From: Aeromicrobium sp. 9AM
Lineage (GTDB): Bacteria > Actinomycetota > Actinomycetes > Propionibacteriales > Nocardioidaceae
Assembly (NCBI RefSeq): GCF_902506105.1
Contig: NZ_LR733303.1
Coordinates: 248,001 to 312,000, forward strand
Reading direction: 5' to 3'
DNA: 64,000 bases
Below, piece by piece: positions 60,043 through 64,000 of the stretch. Positions within the stretch are counted from its first letter, which is position 1; each line of letters begins with the position of its first letter. The translations under genes were made by a program, and so were the position numbers. Under the pieces are notes generated by a model. That model had not been told where the DNA came from, ran no database searches, and was given only the letters and a program-made list of their open reading frames with translations.

Positions 60043-60966
60043 ATGCGGATAATCGAGCACCAGTACGCAGAGAACGACGCAACGCGTCGGGCCGTGATGT
60101 CGCTTTCGTCGATGATGCCGACGGGCGACGGTGTCTCTGTCCTTGCGCGCCGGGAAGCCTACCGACTCTGGTGCCGACAGTTCATCATCGAGCACGATGT
60201 CAAGGTGGCCACCGTCAATGCTGACGGGACACCAGCCCGATGGATCACGGTCCCAGAGTCGAAACCTGGCAGGGTCCTGCTCTACCTCCACGGGGGAGCC
60301 TACGTCGTCGGTGGGTCGGAAGGGCACGTGGAGATGGTCAGCCGGTTCGCACGAAGCTGTGGAGCGGCGGCGCTTCTAATCGACTATCCACTCGCGCCTG
60401 AGAACCCTTTCCCCGCGGCCAGGCGGTCCTCGACCCGTGCATTCCAATGGTTGTTGTCGCAGGGGTACGAGGCTAGCCAGGTGACCATCTGCGGAGAGTC
60501 TGCCGGCGGCGGCCTGACCATCTCTACGGCTGTCGCGGTACGCGACGCTGCGCTGCCGCTACCAGGGAGCCTCGTCGCCATGTCGCCGTGGGTCGATCTG
60601 ACATGCACCAATCCGGCCTTCGAAACGGGAAATGACAGCTTCGTGAGTCGTGAGTCGCTGAAGGCATCAGCCGGTCATTACCTGGGAACGACACCGGCTA
60701 CCGATCCTTCGGCCTCACCACTCTTCGCAGACCTGACTGGCCTACCCCGCCTGCTGATACAAGTCGGTTCACAGGAAGTGCTGCGCGGTGACGCGGAAGC
60801 CTTGGCTCGCGCCGCCGAGGCTGTAGGGGTCGAGGTCTCGTTGTCGGTCTTCGAGGGCATGCCCCATCTCTGGCACCACTTCGGGTCACAACTTGAAGCG
60901 TCGGTCGACGCCCTGGTCGAGGTAGCCGATCACGTGCACGGAATCCCGAGAGGCGAGTCGTGGTGA
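60043..60966 (+). CDS. Alpha/beta hydrolase (HSL family IV)
   Basis: A 307-aa esterase-like enzyme. Oxyanion-hole YLHGGAYVVGG at ~87-97, nucleophile Ser in GESAGGG, and the likely Asp in QVGSQEVLRGDAEAL with His in GMPHLWHHF complete the HSL-family triad. The start at 60043 follows AGAGGG. It could hydrolyse an aromatic ester or ring-fission product; no lactonase/C-C hydrolase signature is present. It lies before the aldehyde dehydrogenase and same strand. Confidence 0.85.
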   Translation: MRIIEHQYAENDATRRAVMSLSSMMPTGDGVSVLARREAYRLWCRQFIIEHDVKVATVNADGTPARWITVPESKPGRVLLYLHGGAYVVGGSEGHVEMVSRFARSCGAAALLIDYPLAPENPFPAARRSSTRAFQWLLSQGYEASQVTICGESAGGGLTISTAVAVRDAALPLPGSLVAMSPWVDLTCTNPAFETGNDSFVSRESLKASAGHYLGTTPATDPSASPLFADLTGLPRLLIQVGSQEVLRGDAEALARAAEAVGVEVSLSVFEGMPHLWHHFGSQLEASVDALVEVADHVHGIPRGESW

Positions 60967-61063
60967 CATTTGGGATGCCCTGCGCCCTGACATGTGGATT
61001 GAGACATGGCAGCAGTGCCAGAATGCATTTGTCAGACATAGGCAAATGCCACAGGCTGAGTGC

Positions 61064-62542
61064 ATGAGTTCAGTAGCGCCGGACGAGATCGTCCGCAACT
61101 TCGTCGCCGGCCGATTCGTCGATCCGGACCCGACCCGTCTTTTCGACGACGTTGATCCAGTCACAGGTCGTGCGGTCGCGAGCGTGCACGAGGCGGATGC
61201 ATCGCTGGTAGATCGGGCGGTGCGGTCGGCTCGGAATGCTGTCGCCGGCGAGTGGTCCAAGTGGTCAACGCGCGAGCGAGCCGCCCTCCTTCGTCGCGCC
61301 GCTCTGCGCATCGAGGAGCGGTTCGAAGAGTTTGTCGAAGCCGAGATCCGCGACACCGGCAAGCCGATCACCCACGCCCGTGAGGTAGACGTCGCTCGGG
61401 CCGTAGCGAACCTGAGCACCTTCGCCGACGTGGTGAGCGCAGCGGGTGAGTCATCATTCCGTTCAGAACTGCCTGGCGGTCGGCAGGCGTTGAACTACGT
61501 GGTTCGCAAACCTCTGGGTGTGGTCGCCGTCGTGGTGCCATGGAACCTTCCCCTCCTCTTGTTGACGTGGAAGGTGGCGCCAGCTCTCGCGTGCGGCAAT
61601 GCCGTCGTCGTCAAACCGTCGGAAGAGACCCCCACCACCGCCACGCTGCTGGCGGATGTGTTTCGGGAGGTTGGGCTTCCGGACGGCGTCTACAACGTCG
61701 TCCACGGATATGGGCTGGACTCCGCGGGAAGCCATCTTGTCGGGCACTCTGGGGTCGACGGTGTGACGTTTACAGGCTCCACTGCCACCGGCACTCAGGT
61801 CATGCGGGCCGCTGCGACCGGTGTCCGGCCGGTGTCGTTCGAGCTCGGCGGCAAGAACGCAGCTGTCGTTTTTGCCGACGCCGATCTCGACGCCACCTTG
61901 GATGGTTTGACCCGATCCGTCTTCTCGAACACCGGACAGGTGTGTCTCTGCACCGAGCGGGTCTACGTGCAGCGGTCGGTGTTCGACGACGTCGTCGAAG
62001 GGCTCGCGGATCGCGCGGCACGTCTGGTTCTGGGCGATCCACGAGATACCGGCACCACGACCGGACCGTTGATCTCGCGTGCCCACCGCGACAAGGTTCT
62101 GGCGTACTTCGCGCTGGCGGAGGCCGCCGGTGCCAGGGCGGTCGTGGGAGGGGGCGTGCCAGACCTTGGCGCGAAGTATGAGGATGGGGCTTGGATCGAA
62201 CCTACGCTCTGGGTGGGGATGGACAATGACGCGCGCCCCATGCGCGAGGAGATCTTTGGTCCGGTTGCAGGCCTGGTCCCCTTTGACACCGATGCTGAGG
62301 CCATCAGCTTGGCCAATGATTCGGAGTACGGCTTAGCAGCATCTGTGTGGACCTCTGACCTTGTGCGGGGACACCAAGTTGCGCAGGCAATGAATGTTGG
62401 AATGTCCTGGGTCAATACGTGGTTTCTGCGCGACCTCCGTTCACCCTTCGGCGGCGCGGGCCTGTCCGGCATCGGTCGAGAGGGCGGCGAGTCATCGCTG
62501 CACTTCTACACAGAGCCGACGAACGTGTGCGTACAGCTGTGA
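61064..62542 (+). CDS. 2-hydroxymuconic-semialdehyde-type aldehyde dehydrogenase
   Basis: A 492-aa NAD-dependent aldehyde dehydrogenase. Visible: WNLPLLLLTWKVAPALACGN, VVVKPSEETPTTATLLAD, FTGSTATGTQVM, FELGGKNAAVVFADADLD with the general-base Glu, NTGQVCLCTERVYVQ with catalytic Cys, and REEIFGPVAGLVPFD. Among ALDHs this composition is nearest the XylG/DmpC group that oxidises the meta-cleavage semialdehyde. Context (hydratase and acetaldehyde dehydrogenase next) supports this. Start at 61064. Its stop overlaps the hydratase GTG by 4 nt. Confidence 0.85.
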   Translation: MSSVAPDEIVRNFVAGRFVDPDPTRLFDDVDPVTGRAVASVHEADASLVDRAVRSARNAVAGEWSKWSTRERAALLRRAALRIEERFEEFVEAEIRDTGKPITHAREVDVARAVANLSTFADVVSAAGESSFRSELPGGRQALNYVVRKPLGVVAVVVPWNLPLLLLTWKVAPALACGNAVVVKPSEETPTTATLLADVFREVGLPDGVYNVVHGYGLDSAGSHLVGHSGVDGVTFTGSTATGTQVMRAAATGVRPVSFELGGKNAAVVFADADLDATLDGLTRSVFSNTGQVCLCTERVYVQRSVFDDVVEGLADRAARLVLGDPRDTGTTTGPLISRAHRDKVLAYFALAEAAGARAVVGGGVPDLGAKYEDGAWIEPTLWVGMDNDARPMREEIFGPVAGLVPFDTDAEAISLANDSEYGLAASVWTSDLVRGHQVAQAMNVGMSWVNTWFLRDLRSPFGGAGLSGIGREGGESSLHFYTEPTNVCVQL

Positions 62543-63333
62543 GCGCGGTCATCGACGAGGCTGCCAACCGACTGCTTCGCGCACATCGTGACCGAGTGCC
62601 CTGTGAGCCGGTCCGAGATCTGATCGGCGCTGGCGATCTGGACGCCGCGTATGCGGTGCAGGAGCGTGTGGTGGCACGCCGACGCGATGCCGGAGCCGTG
62701 GTCGTGGGTTGCAAGATCGGATTGACTTCCGCCGCGGTTCAGCAGCAGTTCGGCGTCTTCGAACCAGACTTCGGGGTGGTCCTCGATGACATGCTTCACC
62801 CGAAAGGGGTCGAGCTGTCGTTGGACGCCTTCCTTCAGCCGAAAGTTGAGGCCGAGATCGCCTTCGTTCTGGGCGAAGATCTGGAATCACCGACCACGTC
62901 GATCGCAGATCTTCTCGGGGCAACACGGTTCGTGCTGCCAGCGATCGAGATCGTCGATTCGCGTATTCAGTCCTGGGACGTCACGATCGCGGACACGGTG
63001 GCCGACAATGCGTCCAGCGGGGGAGTGGTGCTTGGCACGGTTCCTCACTCACTCGACGGCCTCGACCTGAGTCAGGTGGGCATGGTGCTGGACCTCGACG
63101 GCGACGACGTCTCGTACGGATCCGGCGCTGCTTGCATGGGTTCTCCGGTGGTTTCTGCAACCTGGGTGGCGCGTGAGCTCGCCCGGCGCGGCCAGCCGCT
63201 CCGACGCGGCGATGTGGTGCTCGCCGGAGCGCTGGGACCCATGGTCGATGTCAGTGGCCCAGGACGGTTCACCGCGCGCTTCAGCGAGCTCGGCGAGGTA
63301 GACGTCATTTTCACTCAAGGAGCAGTCCGATGA
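62539..63333 (+). CDS. 2-oxopent-4-enoate hydratase-type enzyme
   Basis: A 264-aa enzyme of the MhpD/DmpE group (FAH fold): [55 protein letters not shown] (metal ligand acids) and [19 protein letters not shown]. It adds water to 2-hydroxypenta-2,4-dienoate to give 4-hydroxy-2-oxovalerate. GTG at 62539 overlaps the ALDH stop (GTGA), and its own stop overlaps the next ATG, a tightly coupled unit. 4-oxalocrotonate decarboxylases are close relatives and cannot be excluded from sequence alone. Confidence 0.85.
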   Translation: MSAVIDEAANRLLRAHRDRVPCEPVRDLIGAGDLDAAYAVQERVVARRRDAGAVVVGCKIGLTSAAVQQQFGVFEPDFGVVLDDMLHPKGVELSLDAFLQPKVEAEIAFVLGEDLESPTTSIADLLGATRFVLPAIEIVDSRIQSWDVTIADTVADNASSGGVVLGTVPHSLDGLDLSQVGMVLDLDGDDVSYGSGAACMGSPVVSATWVARELARRGQPLRRGDVVLAGALGPMVDVSGPGRFTARFSELGEVDVIFTQGAVR

Positions 63334-64000
63334 AGGTTGGGGCAGTAATCGTCGGGTCGGGAAACATTGGAACGGACCTGATGTTCAAGATCGAGCGTCT
63401 GTCAGACCGGTTGGTCGTCGCCGCAATGGTAGGCATCGATCAGGCATCGGACGGACTTGCCCGAGCGGCGAAGCGTGGCATTGCGACGACGGCCGGGGGC
63501 ATCGAGGGGTTGGCGGCGATGCGCGAGCTGACCGACGCGCGGGTGGTCTTTGACGCAACGTCGGCCAAGGCACACGCTGAGAATGCTCGTTTCGCGCGTG
63601 ACCACGGGCTACTGATGGTGGATCTCACTCCTGCCGCGCTAGGGCCATACGTCGTTCCAACCGTCAACCTCGGTCAGTCCCTCCACTCAGACAACGTCAA
63701 CATGATCACGTGCGGCGGGCAGGCCACCATTCCGATCGTCGCTGCGGTCTCTCGTGTGATGCCAGTCGCCTACGCTGAGATCGTCGCCTCGATTGCTTCG
63801 CGCTCTGCGGGACCCGGGACTCGTGCCAACATCGACGAGTTCACTGAAACGACGAGTCGCGCGATCGAATCGGTCGGGGGCGCCTCGGTTGGCAAGGCGA
63901 TCATCATCCTCAACCCCGCGGAACCCGCCATCATCATGCGGGACACCGTGTCCTGCCTGGTGGAGCATTCTGCGGGGGGAGATGTTCTCCGTCAAGACGC
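63330..64000 (+). CDS. Acetaldehyde dehydrogenase (acylating), 5' part
   Basis: Incomplete at the right edge (223 codons seen of ~300 usual). Rossmann start [34 protein letters not shown], and the catalytic Cys in [20 protein letters not shown] are those of DmpF/MhpF. It turns acetaldehyde, CoA and NAD into acetyl-CoA and normally works in a channelled complex with 4-hydroxy-2-oxovalerate aldolase, whose gene should follow. AAGGAG precedes the ATG, which overlaps the hydratase stop. Confidence 0.95.
   Translation, partial: MKVGAVIVGSGNIGTDLMFKIERLSDRLVVAAMVGIDQASDGLARAAKRGIATTAGGIEGLAAMRELTDARVVFDATSAKAHAENARFARDHGLLMVDLTPAALGPYVVPTVNLGQSLHSDNVNMITCGGQATIPIVAAVSRVMPVAYAEIVASIASRSAGPGTRANIDEFTETTSRAIESVGGASVGKAIIILNPAEPAIIMRDTVSCLVEHSAGGDVLRQD

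Noticed and set aside
1..64000. CRISPR arrays, rRNA and tRNA genes
   Set aside because: No regular spaced repeats and no tRNA-type cloverleaf or rRNA signature were seen on reading the window.

Overview
The window is GC-rich DNA of an actinobacterium. The signs are GTG/TTG starts, many start codons sitting 6-8 nt after a -10-like hexamer (probable leaderless mRNAs), a tandem glycine riboswitch, IS110 and IS481 elements, an ECF sigma factor paired with a CU044_5270-type protein, and meta-cleavage catabolic genes. The sequence alone does not let me name a genus. I see no rRNA, tRNA or CRISPR array.

Region 1 (0.2-8.4 kb): secreted and envelope proteins (ECF sigma plus membrane partner, an I36-like inhibitor, a beta-helix/fibronectin-III protein, a secreted protein coupled to a lipoprotein). 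Among them, and on to 9.4 kb, are small DNA-binding-type genes preceded by a repeated 16-bp palindrome, RTGTAGACCTCTRCAC-like.

Region 2 (9-34 kb): an accessory, defence-island-like stretch. It holds two paralogous HNH-like/TPR proteins 15 kb apart, a TIR/NDT-like protein beside a HEPN-type TIGR02391 protein, an IS110, DUF5677 and J-domain proteins, a DUF4062 protein, a second HEPN-like gene and many orphan membrane proteins. Its most striking part is a four-gene array: small membrane protein, ParB/DGQHR-like protein, GIY-YIG nuclease and PD-(D/E)XK nuclease. An IS481 element has split the last gene, with an exact 6-bp target duplication.

Region 3 (35-46 kb): a mobile region. A 47-aa ORF is translationally coupled to a divergent serine-recombinase-like protein, whose coiled-coil/zinc-type part seems to be a separate coupled gene. 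Then come a DUF3892 protein, a small secreted protein made with an ABC ATPase and a large permease (bacteriocin-like layout), and a tyrosine integrase with an overlapping excisionase.

Region 4 (46-56 kb): chromosomal-type genes with signs of decay. A glycine riboswitch precedes a gcvT whose C-terminus is lost into a MerR gene, followed by a LysE remnant. Regulator/enzyme pairs follow (MerR/imine-reductase-like, LysR/DMT exporter, AraC/DHFR-like) and a class V aminotransferase.

Region 5 (56-64 kb): a second IS481 copy with its own 6-bp duplication, then a catabolic cluster: MHS transporter, FAD oxidoreductase, alpha/beta hydrolase, 2-hydroxymuconic-semialdehyde-type dehydrogenase, 2-oxopent-4-enoate-type hydratase and acylating acetaldehyde dehydrogenase. 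The last three are tightly coupled and the final gene runs off the right edge. The order fits the lower meta-cleavage pathway.
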